Below are positions 1 to 10,789 of a DNA stretch of 64,000 bases, in pieces. Position 1 is the stretch's first letter, and the number at the start of each line of letters is the position of its first letter. Both the position numbers and the translations under genes were made by a program. The DNA is taken from positions 2,604,001-2,668,000 of the forward strand of contig NZ_CP146284.1 in the NCBI RefSeq assembly GCF_023744375.2. Reading direction: 5' to 3'. The notes beneath the pieces were generated by a model. That model ran no database searches. It saw only the letters and a program-made list of their open reading frames with translations, and was not told the origin of the DNA. This DNA is from Parabacteroides sp. AD58. Its GTDB lineage: Bacteria > Bacteroidota > Bacteroidia > Bacteroidales > Tannerellaceae.

Positions 1-1
1 G

Positions 2-1018
2 ATGATGCACAAATACATGGTTGAATCGGTTTGTTACTGGGCTAAAGAATACCACATTGACGGATTCCGCTTTGATTTGATGGCTATCCACGATATAGAA
101 ACCATGAACGCTATTCGGGAAGCACTGAACGCCATTGATCCAACCATCCTGACATACGGCGAAGGCTGGGCTGTCGGTCAGTTAGGATATGATGAAAATA
201 AACTTGCCTATAAGAAATATACGTATCGCATGCCAGGTATTGCTGCTTTCAGCGATAATCTGCGTGACGGTTTACGCGGTCCGTTCTCTGATCATCATAA
301 AGGAGCCTTTATAGTAGGCCTGCCGGGACACGAAGAAGAAGTAAAATTCGGTATTGCCGGAGGTGTCTTACATAAACAAGTAAAAGCCAACGAATTCTGG
401 GCAGCCGAACCAACCCAACATATCAGTTATGTAAGTTGCCACGACGACCATTGCCTGCGTGACCGTTTAATAAATACATTGGGAAATGATACGTCGGAAG
501 AAACCGTACTTAAATTGGATAAATTGGCTCAGACAGCCGTATTGACCTCACAAGGTATTCCTTTTATCTTCTGTGGAGAAGAATTATTCCGTACCAAGCA
601 AGGAGTAGGCAACAGTTATAAAAGTCCGGATGCCATCAATGCGATTCCATGGACGAATAAAACAAAGTATCATGATTTATATCAGTATTATAAAGAGCTG
701 ATCGCCATCCGTCGGGCACATCCAGCTTTCTATTTGGGAACAGCTGAAAAAGTACGCGAGCATTTGGAATTCCTGCCAGTGGAAGGTGATAATTTAGTAG
801 CCTTTCAATTGAAGGACATACAAGGAGTCGATTCAGCACAGCGGATCATTGTGGTCTTGAACAGCAATAAGACTAATAGGAAAGTACAAATTCCGGATGA
901 TACATATCAGGTAGTTGTAAAAAATGGAAAAGCTGATCGCAATGGATTGGGAACTCATACAGGCCCGAATCTGGAAGTGGATGCACAGTCGGCCACCATC
1001 TTAATCAAGAATCAATAA
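2..1018 (+). CDS. pulA: Type I pullulanase, C-terminal part (5' end outside window)
   Basis: This is the C-terminal 338 residues of a GH13 debranching enzyme that hydrolyses alpha-1,6 branch points of pullulan, glycogen or starch-derived dextrins. The visible part holds GH13 region II (DGFRFDLM, with the nucleophile Asp), region III (TYGEGW, with the acid Glu) and region IV (SCHDDH), which identify a type I pullulanase. The reading frame is open at the window edge, and the family is usually over 600 residues, so the first Met seen here is internal. The gene ends 22 bp before a sugar transporter and then malQ. That order points to one alpha-glucan operon in which debranched maltodextrin is passed to the glucanotransferase. 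I see no signal peptide because the N-terminus is missing, so location is unknown. Confidence 0.93.
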   Translation: MMHKYMVESVCYWAKEYHIDGFRFDLMAIHDIETMNAIREALNAIDPTILTYGEGWAVGQLGYDENKLAYKKYTYRMPGIAAFSDNLRDGLRGPFSDHHKGAFIVGLPGHEEEVKFGIAGGVLHKQVKANEFWAAEPTQHISYVSCHDDHCLRDRLINTLGNDTSEETVLKLDKLAQTAVLTSQGIPFIFCGEELFRTKQGVGNSYKSPDAINAIPWTNKTKYHDLYQYYKELIAIRRAHPAFYLGTAEKVREHLEFLPVEGDNLVAFQLKDIQGVDSAQRIIVVLNSNKTNRKVQIPDDTYQVVVKNGKADRNGLGTHTGPNLEVDAQSATILIKNQ

Positions 1019-1040
1019 TCATCTAAAACACATTGAATAC

Positions 1041-2420
1041 ATGAAGACAATACCCGACCATAGTTTTGGGAAGCTATGGAATATCAGTTTCGGATTTTTT
1101 GGTGTACAAATTGCGTATGCCTTACAAAGCGCCAATATCAGCCGGATCTTTTCCACCCTGGGAGCCGATCCGCATGAGTTAAGTTATTTCTGGTTATTGC
1201 CACCGTTGGCTGGTATGATTGTACAACCCATCATCGGTGCTGCCAGTGACAAGACATGGACGCGCTGGGGACGGCGTATTCCCTATTTATTTCTCGGAGC
1301 GACATTAGCACTGATCGTCATGTGCCTCTTGCCTAATGCCGGGAGTTTTGGATTTACTGTTGCCCAAGCTATGATCTTCGGTCTGTTTGCCCTGATGCTA
1401 CTCGATACATCTATTAATATCGCCATGCAACCTTTTAAGATGATGGTAGGCGATATGGTGAACGAGAAGCAGAAAAGTCTCGCCTACTCTATCCAAAGCT
1501 TTCTCTGTAATGCCGGTAGTCTGGTAGGATATCTCTTTCCGTTTATCTTTACCTGGATAGGCATCAGTAATATTGCTCCCAAAGGAGTCATTCCCGATTC
1601 TGTCATCTATTCATTTTATATAGGAGCATTAATACTGGTCTTGTGCGTCTTTTATACAGCCTTTACCGTCAAAGAATATCCACCGAAAGAATATGCAGAA
1701 TACCATCAGATAGAACCAGAAAATCCACAAGAGAAGACCAATGTCTTTACTCTATTGAAACATGCGCCTTCGGTATTCTGGACTGTTGGACTGGTTCAAT
1801 TCTTCTGCTGGGCTGCATTCATGTTTATGTGGACCTATACGAGCGGTGCTGTCGCTACACAAGCCTTTCACGCACCCGTAGTCGAAAAAGTTATTGACGG
1901 AATCTCTTCTGTAGTATTGAATACGCAGTCTGTAGAGTATCAGAATGCAGCCGACTGGGTTGGTATTCTGTTTGCCGTACAAGCAATCGGTTCTGTTATC
2001 TGGGCCGTTGTCATCCCGAATATCAAGCGAGTTAAATTAGCTTATACGTTAAGCCTCATTTTAGGAGGCATCGGATTTATCTCCATCTATTTTATCCATA
2101 ATCCTTATGGTATGTTCGTTTCCTTTTTGCTGATAGGTTGTGCATGGGCAGCTATGCTGGCCTTACCATTTACCTTATTGACTAATGCGCTTAAAGGCGG
2201 ACATATGGGGGCTTATTTGGGATTGTTCAACTGTACAATATGCGTTCCACAGATTGTAGCAGCTGCTACAGGAGGCTCTTTATTACGTATGCAAACTGAA
2301 GCAGGTTCATTACCTCCTGAAACCAATATGTTGGTTATCGCCGGTATTTTCCTGCTGATTGGAGCGGTTTGCGTCTCTTTTATCAAACAACATTCAACAG
2401 AAACATCTAAATCCAACTAA
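1041..2420 (+). CDS. MFS sugar transporter, GPH/SLC45-like (probable maltose/maltodextrin uptake)
   Basis: A 459-residue inner-membrane carrier with about 12 hydrophobic segments. The N-terminal part contains the loop DKTWTRWGRR, typical of sucrose/maltose symporters of the SLC45 and glycoside-pentoside-hexuronide type, followed by an MFS fold. A charged loop near residues 215-235 separates the two halves. It lies between pullulanase and malQ, 22 bp after the former and 1 bp before the latter, so the three are almost certainly cotranscribed. Import of maltose or maltodextrins by cation symport is inferred from this context; the sequence alone does not fix the sugar. Confidence 0.85.
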   Translation: MKTIPDHSFGKLWNISFGFFGVQIAYALQSANISRIFSTLGADPHELSYFWLLPPLAGMIVQPIIGAASDKTWTRWGRRIPYLFLGATLALIVMCLLPNAGSFGFTVAQAMIFGLFALMLLDTSINIAMQPFKMMVGDMVNEKQKSLAYSIQSFLCNAGSLVGYLFPFIFTWIGISNIAPKGVIPDSVIYSFYIGALILVLCVFYTAFTVKEYPPKEYAEYHQIEPENPQEKTNVFTLLKHAPSVFWTVGLVQFFCWAAFMFMWTYTSGAVATQAFHAPVVEKVIDGISSVVLNTQSVEYQNAADWVGILFAVQAIGSVIWAVVIPNIKRVKLAYTLSLILGGIGFISIYFIHNPYGMFVSFLLIGCAWAAMLALPFTLLTNALKGGHMGAYLGLFNCTICVPQIVAAATGGSLLRMQTEAGSLPPETNMLVIAGIFLLIGAVCVSFIKQHSTETSKSN

Positions 2421-2421
2421 T

Positions 2422-5094
2422 ATGAAAATTTCTTTTCAACTACCTTATCATACACATTGGGGAGAAGATGTCCGAATTCTATTCTCCGACGGTATGGAGT
2501 TTCCGCTTCATACCCGTAATGGTGAAATCTGGCGCGGCAGCCTGGAATTAGATCCGATTACTTGCCCGACAGAAATCAACTATCAATATGCCATCTACCA
2601 AGATGGAATTTGTACGCGTAAGGAATGGAATGGGGTTAAACGACGTCTGAATTTGAACCAAGCTTATACTCATTTAATCCTGAACGATGCCTGGCGCGAC
2701 CGTCCGGAAGATTCATACTTTTACAGTTCTGCTTTTTCCGGAGAAGAAGCTCCTTATTATCCATCTGGAACGGAAATAAGCCATTCGAAATCTATCTTGT
2801 TGAAAGTACGCTGCCCACGCTTCCGACACAAGAAGTGGCAACTGGCCATTAGTGGCAACCAGCGTATTTTAGGTGAATGGGATGTAAAAACACCCAAGAT
2901 GATGCAACCCTGCGGACCCAATGAATGGTGTATCTTACTTGATGCTACGGGCATTAGATATCCTTTCGAATATAAATACTTAGCATGGGATACAGAAAAT
3001 AACTGTGAAGGAGAATGGATCAGCGGTAATAATCGTCAGATATCTTCCTTACCTCTGCAAGAAGGTGATTTATTAGTAATCTCTGATGATGAAGTACATT
3101 TTGATCTGCCAGCCTGGAAAGCAGCCGGTGTGGCAGTACCGGTCTTTTCACTCCGATCAGAACAGAGTTTCGGTGTCGGTGATTTCGGAGATTTGAAGAA
3201 GATGATCGACTGGGCAGTCCTGACCGGACAAAAGGTTGTACAGATTCTTCCGATTAACGATACTACTATAACACATACATGGACCGACTCATATCCATAT
3301 AATAGCATTTCCATTTATGCCTTCCATCCGATGTATATCGATCTTAACCAGTTGGAAACATTAGAAGATGCTGAACAACGGGCAAGTTTCGAACAACATC
3401 GACAGGAATTGAATGCTCTGCCACAAGTAGATTATGAAGCTGTAAACCAATACAAACTGGAATATCTTCATCTCCTATTCCAACAGATGGGAAAAACATT
3501 ATTGGAATCCACCGAGTTTCGTCTGTTCTTCAAGGAAAACAAACACTGGCTGGTGCCCTATTCCGTCTTCTGCTATTTGAGAGACAAATACGGAACACCG
3601 GTATTCCGTAACTGGCCGGAACATCAGGTTTATCACGAAGAAACTATTTCACGAATGGCTGAGGAAGATACAGAATGCCGACCGGTTGCCCGCTTCAATT
3701 ATTTCCTACAATATATTTTACATGTTCAATTGCGGACAGCCAGTGAATATGCCCGTAACAAAGGTGTACTGTTAAAAGGTGATATTCCTATTGGCATTAG
3801 TCCGAACAGTGTAGAAGCATGGACAGAACCGTATTACTTCAACCTCAACGGACAAGCAGGAGCACCACCCGATCCATTCTCTGAAACCGGACAAAACTGG
3901 GGTTTCCCTACCTATAATTGGGATACCATGCAACAGGATGGCTATAAATGGTGGAAAAAACGTTTCCGCAAAATGGCAGAATATTTCGATGCCTATCGTA
4001 TCGATCATATCTTAGGTTTCTTCCGTATTTGGGAAATTCCTTCACATTCCGTGCAAGGGTTGTTGGGCCAGTTTGTTCCTGCCCTGCCTATGTCGGCCGA
4101 AGAGATCAATCGTTTTGGTTTGTTCTTCCGCAAAGAAGCGTTCACCAAACCTTATATAACTGAAAACATTCTGGAAGCAAAGTTTGGAGAACTAAAAGAC
4201 CAGGTCAAGCAGGAATATCTATTCCAGATCACACCGCACGAATATGCCTTACGGCCAGAATACAATACACAACGCCTGGTTGAACAACATTTCAACGGGA
4301 AGAACGATCCGCAGAGCAATCTGTTGAGAAAAGGTTTGTTTGAGTTGATCAACAACGTCTTGTTCGTTGTCGACCGAAAAGACCCGAACCTTTATCACCC
4401 ACGTATTGCCGTTCAGAATGAACCGGTATATGAAAGTCTGACTCCTTCAGAGAAATCAGCCTTCGACCAGCTTTATACGCACTACTTCTATCATCGCCAT
4501 AATGATTTCTGGTATCACGAAGCCATGAAGAAGTTGCCGGAACTGACTGACTCGACCCGTATGCTTGTTTGTGGTGAAGATTTGGGAATGATCCCGGATT
4601 GTGTGAAAGGAGTAATGGACGAATTGCGTATCCTCAGTCTTGAAATCCAACGTATGCCGAAGAATCCGGCCGAAACATTTGGTGATCCGGCACACTATCC
4701 ATATCGTTCGGTATGTACTATTTCAACCCACGATATGTCAACCCTTCGCGGATGGTGGCACGAAGACGCAAATCTCACCCGCCGTTTCTTCTACGATGTA
4801 TTGGGTGGTTGGGGTGATTATCCAGCTGAAGCACCAGGTTGGCTATGCGATTCCATCGTGTTGAAACATCTGCTGGGCAACTCCATGTTCTGCATTCTCT
4901 CACTGCAGGATTGGCTTTCGATCAATGAAGAAGTACGTTATCCGGATGCAGATGCCGAACGAATCAATGTTCCTGCCAATCCACGTCATTATTGGCGGTA
5001 CCGGATGCACATCACGCTCGAAGATTTGATGCAATGTTCAGCCCTCAATGACCGTATCCGCGACATGATCGGGAAGTCGGGAAGAATGGAATAA
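2422..5094 (+). CDS. malQ: 4-alpha-glucanotransferase (GH77) with N-terminal starch-binding modules
   Basis: An 890-residue amylomaltase that transfers glucan segments between maltodextrins, releasing glucose and lengthening acceptors. Roughly residues 1-105 and 128-240 look like two CBM20-type starch-binding modules, and the GH77 barrel follows, as in plant DPE2 and many Bacteroidetes enzymes. The catalytic residues can be placed: nucleophile Asp528 in RIDH, acid Glu719 in GEDLGMIP and Asp771 in STHDMSTL. The reading frame is open 63 bases upstream, but that stretch overlaps the transporter gene. The ATG at 2422 starts one base after the transporter stop and gives the usual family N-terminus (MKISFQLPYHT). 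There is no signal peptide, so it is probably cytoplasmic. It is the last gene of the operon, with a hairpin downstream. Confidence 0.95.
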   Translation: MKISFQLPYHTHWGEDVRILFSDGMEFPLHTRNGEIWRGSLELDPITCPTEINYQYAIYQDGICTRKEWNGVKRRLNLNQAYTHLILNDAWRDRPEDSYFYSSAFSGEEAPYYPSGTEISHSKSILLKVRCPRFRHKKWQLAISGNQRILGEWDVKTPKMMQPCGPNEWCILLDATGIRYPFEYKYLAWDTENNCEGEWISGNNRQISSLPLQEGDLLVISDDEVHFDLPAWKAAGVAVPVFSLRSEQSFGVGDFGDLKKMIDWAVLTGQKVVQILPINDTTITHTWTDSYPYNSISIYAFHPMYIDLNQLETLEDAEQRASFEQHRQELNALPQVDYEAVNQYKLEYLHLLFQQMGKTLLESTEFRLFFKENKHWLVPYSVFCYLRDKYGTPVFRNWPEHQVYHEETISRMAEEDTECRPVARFNYFLQYILHVQLRTASEYARNKGVLLKGDIPIGISPNSVEAWTEPYYFNLNGQAGAPPDPFSETGQNWGFPTYNWDTMQQDGYKWWKKRFRKMAEYFDAYRIDHILGFFRIWEIPSHSVQGLLGQFVPALPMSAEEINRFGLFFRKEAFTKPYITENILEAKFGELKDQVKQEYLFQITPHEYALRPEYNTQRLVEQHFNGKNDPQSNLLRKGLFELINNVLFVVDRKDPNLYHPRIAVQNEPVYESLTPSEKSAFDQLYTHYFYHRHNDFWYHEAMKKLPELTDSTRMLVCGEDLGMIPDCVKGVMDELRILSLEIQRMPKNPAETFGDPAHYPYRSVCTISTHDMSTLRGWWHEDANLTRRFFYDVLGGWGDYPAEAPGWLCDSIVLKHLLGNSMFCILSLQDWLSINEEVRYPDADAERINVPANPRHYWRYRMHITLEDLMQCSALNDRIRDMIGKSGRME

Positions 5095-5121
5095 AAATAG
5101 TTCCCAATTGAATATATTTAT

Positions 5122-5168
5122 AAGGCACGGATTCAGAACTCACATAAGAGTCCTTTTTCCCGTGCCTT
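5122..5168 (+). terminator. Probable terminator of the pulA-transporter-malQ operon
   Basis: Arms AAGGCACGG (5122-5130) and CCGTGCCTT (5160-5168) form a perfect 9-bp stem around a 29-base loop, 27 bp after the malQ stop. The T-run after it is weak (TTGTATATTTG), so termination may be partial. Confidence 0.55.
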
Positions 5169-5540
5169 TGTATATTTGCATACCTAAAAATTATTACAAG
5201 CAACACAGGTTTAATAAAATAAGAAATAAACTTATATATTAAACAAAAAGATTATTCTATACATCCTATTTTTGATAAATAAGCACTATTAATATAAATA
5301 AACGCCCACTTTTCCAAGAAACAGAGTTAGATGCTAACTTATTAAATTGATAATATTGCAAGATAAATAGATAGAGATATGTTAAATATCTATCCATTAC
5401 AAAAAATTAACCATTATTACATAGGTGTGACATAAAAATAGTTTGTGCTTTTATGCAGTTTTTAACGTAGTCTGGTTTGAACTTACGTAAAAAGGTTGAT
5501 TAAGCAATTTATTTATAAACAAATGTAATATTTATCTACT
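5169..5540. promoter_or_regulatory. AT-rich leader and promoter region of the susC/susD pair
   Basis: This gap of about 370 bp is strongly AT-rich and holds no convincing gene. It contains several small inverted repeats: GTTAG-ATG-CTAAC (5326-5338), an imperfect one at 5370-5394, and TTAACGTA/TACGTAA (5462-5490) about 50 bp before the susC start. The last is the best candidate for an operator or leader structure. A near-match to the Bacteroidetes -7 box lies in the stretch 5430-5450, but I cannot place the start of transcription. No sigma/anti-sigma or hybrid two-component regulator gene is adjacent. Confidence 0.35.
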
Positions 5541-8500
5541 ATGCCGAGAAGAACTAAATCGATTAGCTTACTGCTAGTAGCTACTGCATTGAGCCTCACT
5601 GGTAATATCTATGCAGAAATAGCTCCGGTTAAACCTGGCATTGATTTTTCACAGCAAGACGGGAAAGTCACAGGTACAGTTGTTGATTCATTTGGTCCGG
5701 TTACCGGAGCATCTGTAATCATTAAAGGAACAACCAATGGAAACATTACCGATTTGGATGGTAAATTCACATTGGAAGGCTTGAAGAATGGCGATGTCAT
5801 TCAAATCTCTTACATTGGTTATGCCACACAAGAAATTCCCTACACTGGACAACCATCCATCAGCGTTACTTTAGCTGAAGATTCAGAGCAGTTGGAAGAA
5901 GTTGTTGTAACCGCTTTAGGTATCAAACGCTCTGAAAAATCTTTGGGTTATGCCATGCAGGAAGTAAAAGGAGACGATTTGGTACAAGCGCGTGAAACTA
6001 ACTTAGCTAACGCTTTAACTGGTAAAGTATCAGGTGTACAGATCATCCGTTCAAGTAACGGTGCGGGCGGTTCTTCTAAAATCCAGTTACGTGGTAGTAA
6101 CTCTGTTACGGGTCTGAACCAACCGTTGATCGTAGTCGATGGTGTCCCTATGGATAACTTTACGGGTGCAGACAACAATGATATGTGGAACCCTTCTATC
6201 GATATGGGTAACGGTCTGTCAGATATTAACCCAGAAGATATTGAATCAATGTCTGTATTAAAAGGAGCATCAGCAGCAGCTTTGTATGGATCTCGAGCAG
6301 GTAATGGTGTTATCTTGATTACAACAAAACAAGGACGTGAGAATCCTGGTTTAGGTATTACTATTTCTGGTTCTGTTTCTGCTGAAACAATCTTCATGAA
6401 ACCTGAACGTCAGACAACATTCGGACAAGGTACACAAGGTCTTTACGATGGAACTTCAAGTTATAGCTGGGGTCCAAGAATCGAAGGCCAAAGCTATACT
6501 GACTGGGAAGGTAATACACAAAACATGACTTACTACGATAATATTGACAATTATTTCAATACGGGTATCAATACAACTGAAAGTTTCTCTTTCTCTCAGA
6601 TGTATAATAAGACATCAATCTATGCTTCTGCAACCCGTATGGATGATGCCAATAAGATCCCAAGTGCTAAATTGCATCGTACAAACATGACATTGCGTGC
6701 ATCTTCTACATTTGGTAAGGATGACAGATGGTCTTTTGATGGAAAAATTCAATACATCAACACCATTGCTAAAAACCGTCCGTTATCAGGTAATAATGAT
6801 TCCAATACCTTCCTTACCATGTATACGACTCCAATTTCTTTGGATATTACTGACTTTAAGAATAACAAAGATGCTAATGGGGATATGCGCTGGTGGCAAA
6901 GAGGTAGTGGTCTGAACCCTTACTGGGCACAAGATTACAACTTGAACCAAGATAGTCGTAACCGTTTCTTGATGAACGCTTCTTTGAAATATAAATTCAC
7001 AGACTGGTTAAATGCTGAAATCAAAGCCGGTAGTGATATGTACTTCACAGAAACAGAAACTAAATTGTATGACGGTAGTCCTTTGCAGGATAATGGACGC
7101 TATAGTACTGGAGAACAAAAGTTCTACGAAAACAACTATAGCTTCTTAATCACAGCCCAGAAAGATAATGTATTCGGAAAATGGGGTGGTACTGTTACTT
7201 TTGGTGGTAACTTAATGGAGCGCCGTAAAACTGGATTAAAGAACAGTTTAGGAAAACTGACCGTTCCTGATCAGTTCTGGATTACAAATGGTGATAAAGG
7301 AGATCTTTCTCAAGAGCAAACATTCGAGAATAAAAAGATCAACTCTTTATATGGAACTTTAGGTATTAACTACGATGGTTGGGTATTCCTGGATGGAACT
7401 TTCCGTAATGACTGGTCATCAGCTTTGAGCAAGAAAAACCGTTCATTCTTCTACCCGTCAGTCAGCGTATCATGGGTTATCAGTGATATGATGAATAAGA
7501 TAGATAAAAACATGCCTGACTGGTTTACATATGCTAAAGTACGTGCTTCTTTCGCTCAGGTAGGTAACGACTTGGATCCATATCAGCTGTATAACTTATA
7601 TAAAATCTCTACCAATGGTTCTACAGGTGGTATCATGGGTGAAACCAACGGTACAGTATTATATAACGAAGATGTACGTAGTGAGTTGATTTCATCATGG
7701 GAAGTCGGTGCTGAAGTTCGTTTCTTTGACAACCGTTTAGGATTAGATGCTGCTTGGTATAAATCAAACGCTCGTCGTCAGTTGCTGAATATTCCGATGA
7801 ACCGTTTGTCTGGTTATGAATCAATGAAGGTCAATGCCGGTGATATCCAGAATACTGGTGTGGAAATCATGTTAAATGCAACGCCTGTACAAACAAAAGA
7901 ATTTGCATGGAACATGAACTTGAACTTCTCTACCAACCGCAATAAATTATAGAATTGTTGCCTGGTGAAGAATATAAGAACATGACTTATTCTTTGGGTG
8001 GTTATGATAACTTATATGTTTATGCTGTTGCCGGAGGAAACTACGGTGAAATTTGGGGAACTAAATTCCAACGTGTTACTGACGAAAGCAGTCCTTATTA
8101 TGGAAAACTGTTATTAAATGACAGTGGGTTACCACAGGGAACTTCTTCATCAGAGAAAATCGGTGATCAGCAGGCTAACTGCTTATTAGGATGGACCAAC
8201 ACATTCTCATACAAAAACTTCACCTTTAGTTTCTTAATTGATGGACGTTTTGGTGGTGATATTTTCTCTGGAACTAACCGTATCTTACAAGCTAATGGTG
8301 TTGCTGGCGTCACTGCACCTAACGGACAGCGTGAAAGTTTTGTTGTTGATGGCGTTATTTCTGATGGAAATGGAGGTTACACACCAAGTACAATAGCTGT
8401 AACACCTCAGGATTACTGGACTGCCATAGCTACATCTAGTGGTAACTTAGGTATCGGTGAAGCAAATATATACAATGCAACCAACATCCGTTTGCGTAAT

Positions 8501-8722
8501 GTATCATTAAACTACTCGATACCTAAAGCATCATTAAGTAAAACACCGTTCCAGCAAGTTAAATTAGGTGTTTCTTGTAATAATGTTTGGATGATCAAGA
8601 GCTACTTGAATGGTATAGACCCTGAATCTGTTTATGCCACAAGTACGAATGCTACAGGTTTTGAAAATGCAGCAGCTCCAACTTCTCGTACTTACTTGTT
8701 TAACGTAACACTTGGTTTCTAA
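5541..8722 (+). pseudogene. SusC/RagA-type TonB-dependent outer-membrane transporter, broken by a one-base frameshift
   Basis: Together the two pieces (803 and about 257 codons) make a SusC-type protein of about 1060 residues. It has a signal peptide (about 1-27), a carboxypeptidase-D-like regulatory domain (about 37-112), a TonB-box-like EEVVVTALG, a plug domain with PLIVVDGVP, and a beta-barrel ending in an aromatic residue (TYLFNVTLGF). Frame 1 stops at TAG (7950-7952) straight after NRNK. The next frame continues without a break as IIELLPGEEYKN, which is the normal continuation. One A or T is missing at about 7944-7948. No slippery heptamer fits there, so programmed frameshifting is unlikely. 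Everything downstream is intact, so the change is recent or is a sequencing error. As written, the protein would lose about a quarter of its barrel. It is paired with the SusD-like gene 19 bp downstream. Confidence 0.88.
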
Positions 8723-8741
8723 ATTATTTAAATTGACTAAA

Positions 8742-10664
8742 ATGAAAAATATTAATAAATTATTTATCGGATTATGCTTTACAACCCTTGGACTTGCAGG
8801 CTGTTCTGATTTCGAAGATGTGAATATCAGTCCTGAACAAGTGGGTGAAGAATATGTAAAGCCTGATTATTTTTTGAATAACGCCATTTACTTGGCTCAG
8901 CAAGATCCAGATGTGGCTGAGCGTGTAGTAGTTTATAACTGGGCAAGTGCAGCACGTGTTTGTGGTGAAATGTCATTCTTGAACGTAGGTCGTTATAATG
9001 ATGGATATAACCAAGCTTATTTTAATCAAGTAACTAACTGGTTGAAGTATGCTACATTTGCTGTCGAACGAGTAGATAACATGACTGATGTTACTGGTCA
9101 TGAAGCTGAATTTTATCCCAATATTAAAGCGTTTGCTCGTATTTGGCGTGCTCTTCTGATTGCAGAATATACTGATACATTCGGTCCTTATCCTCTTGAT
9201 GCTTTCATGGTTGATAATCCAACATTCAATAGTGTTGAAGAAACTTATGATTATATTCTCTCTGAATTAAAAGAAGCAACTGCGTCTATCAACACGGCTG
9301 TTGAACCTACAACTGACGAAGCTAAGGGTGATCCGGGATTTGGATACAACGCTACAAAATGGCAGAAGTTAGGTAATAGTTTACGTATGCGCTATGCAAT
9401 GCGTTTATCTGAAGTTAATCCTTCTAAAGCCAAATCAGAATTTGAGGATGCTGCAAAAGGAGCCTCTATTACTACATTAAATGACATGTATGCTATTCAG
9501 GAATATGATCAATGGAATGCATGGGCAGGTGTTTATACGCGTACTTGGGATGACCAGGCTTTGTCTTCTACTATGTCAAATATATTGGTTGGTTTAGGCG
9601 GTATTCCTGTTACTGAACAACGCCCAGATTTAGCTTCTTATATTAAGCCAATGAATTATATGGGATTGAAGTTCGATCAGCACTATGCAGAAAATACGGA
9701 TAACCCAACTAAACAGTTCTGGATGGATGGTATTCCTGAGAATATTGATCCGCGTGGATTGAAAATATTCTGTTTACCTAATGATCAGACTGCCGAAAAC
9801 TATATTGATAAAGGTTCATCCAAAGGACATGCATCTCATGCTTTAGTAGATGAGAAAGGTAATGAAGTTGTCAAACTGGATGCTCAGTTTACTTGGAATT
9901 ACTATCCTGCAGGTCAGAATAGTTCTTGGTCTTCTAAATTTGCTAAAAACCAAGTATTAAGTTCTATTTGGGATACAGGTGTTCTGCTTGGTAAAAACTA
10001 TTGTAACAGTAGTAACAAACGTGTTTGGTTCGGTCCGTGGGAAACATACTTCTTATTAGCTGAAGCTTCTTTGTATGGTTGGAATACAGGTATTTCTGCT
10101 CAGGAAGCTTATGAAAGTGGTGTAAGAAGCAGCTTTGAATATTTCGGTGTATCTCAGTATGTTGATAATTATCTGGCTTCTACTGATTATAACCGTGTAG
10201 GTACTTCTGTTAGCTTTACACATACTACAGAACCAACAAATATGACGGTTAATTATGTTGATGGTTATACAAATGCAGCTCAGACAATGACTTACCAATA
10301 TCCGGATGCTAATAAGATTCTGTATAAGGGCAAGAAACTGAATGACCAGCTGACTAAGATTATTACTCAGAAATATATTGCTCAGACTCCTTACTTAGCA
10401 TTGGAAATGTGGAATGATTATCGTCGTTTAGGTCTTCCGTTCTTCGATATACCAGCCAATGAAGCTACTTTGACAGGTTCTGATATGGAACCGTATTGGA
10501 AGCCGTCTTCTTATACACAAGGTCAGAATTGGCAATTATATCCACAGCGTCTGAGATTCCCGTCAAACTTGAACAATGCTGACCCTACAGGTTATGCTAA
10601 AGCAATTGAATTGTTAGGTGGACCGGATAATGTAATGACTCCGTTGTGGTGGGCTATTCATTAA
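8742..10664 (+). CDS. SusD/RagB-family nutrient-binding outer-membrane lipoprotein
   Basis: A 640-residue surface lipoprotein expected to form a lid over the SusC-type barrel and deliver substrate. The signal peptide ends in a lipobox (LGLAGC), so Cys would be lipidated and the protein anchored in the outer membrane. The sequence resembles the SusD-like_2 group (helical TPR-like scaffold, FARIWRALLIAEYTDTFG motif near residue 125) more than classical starch SusD. The ATG at 8742 is chosen because it starts the signal peptide; the longer frame begins inside the end of susC. Spacing to susC is 19 bp and two hairpins follow. Substrate is not predictable: the pair lies downstream of alpha-glucan genes but behind a terminator, and no susE, susF or glycosidase is attached. 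Confidence 0.9.
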   Translation: MKNINKLFIGLCFTTLGLAGCSDFEDVNISPEQVGEEYVKPDYFLNNAIYLAQQDPDVAERVVVYNWASAARVCGEMSFLNVGRYNDGYNQAYFNQVTNWLKYATFAVERVDNMTDVTGHEAEFYPNIKAFARIWRALLIAEYTDTFGPYPLDAFMVDNPTFNSVEETYDYILSELKEATASINTAVEPTTDEAKGDPGFGYNATKWQKLGNSLRMRYAMRLSEVNPSKAKSEFEDAAKGASITTLNDMYAIQEYDQWNAWAGVYTRTWDDQALSSTMSNILVGLGGIPVTEQRPDLASYIKPMNYMGLKFDQHYAENTDNPTKQFWMDGIPENIDPRGLKIFCLPNDQTAENYIDKGSSKGHASHALVDEKGNEVVKLDAQFTWNYYPAGQNSSWSSKFAKNQVLSSIWDTGVLLGKNYCNSSNKRVWFGPWETYFLLAEASLYGWNTGISAQEAYESGVRSSFEYFGVSQYVDNYLASTDYNRVGTSVSFTHTTEPTNMTVNYVDGYTNAAQTMTYQYPDANKILYKGKKLNDQLTKIITQKYIAQTPYLALEMWNDYRRLGLPFFDIPANEATLTGSDMEPYWKPSSYTQGQNWQLYPQRLRFPSNLNNADPTGYAKAIELLGGPDNVMTPLWWAIH

Positions 10665-10700
10665 TAGGTTAAGATAACTTCTTATCACCGAATATAAAAT

Positions 10701-10733
10701 TCCCCTGAATAAGCGATTGATGCATTCAGGGGA
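10701..10733 (+). terminator. Terminator hairpin after susD
   Basis: TCCCCTGAAT (10701-10710) and ATTCAGGGGA (10724-10733) form a perfect 10-bp stem with a 13-base loop, 36 bp after the susD stop and followed by AAAATAAT. Confidence 0.7.
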
Positions 10734-10737
10734 AAAT

Positions 10738-10780
10738 AATCTGCAAGAATTGTATACATAAAATATAATTCTTGCAGATT
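10738..10780. terminator. Second, bidirectional terminator hairpin between convergent genes
   Basis: AATCTGCAAGAATT (10738-10751) and AATTCTTGCAGATT (10767-10780) form a perfect 14-bp stem. A T-rich stretch follows on the plus strand (TTCTTTTTCT), and A-rich sequence on the other side gives a T-tract on the minus strand. It can therefore end both the susD transcript and the minus-strand gene that stops at 10790. Confidence 0.75.
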
Positions 10781-10789
10781 TTCTTTTTC

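Noticed and set aside
7943..7952. Programmed -1 frameshift in susC
   Set aside because: The codons are T AAA TTA TAG, which is not an X XXY YYZ slippery heptamer because re-pairing after a -1 slip would mismatch. No strong downstream hairpin was seen. A simple one-base deletion fits better.
5541..10664. A complete starch utilisation (Sus) locus
   Set aside because: Only a SusC- and a SusD-like_2-type gene are present, without susE, susF, surface amylase or regulator, and a hairpin separates them from malQ.
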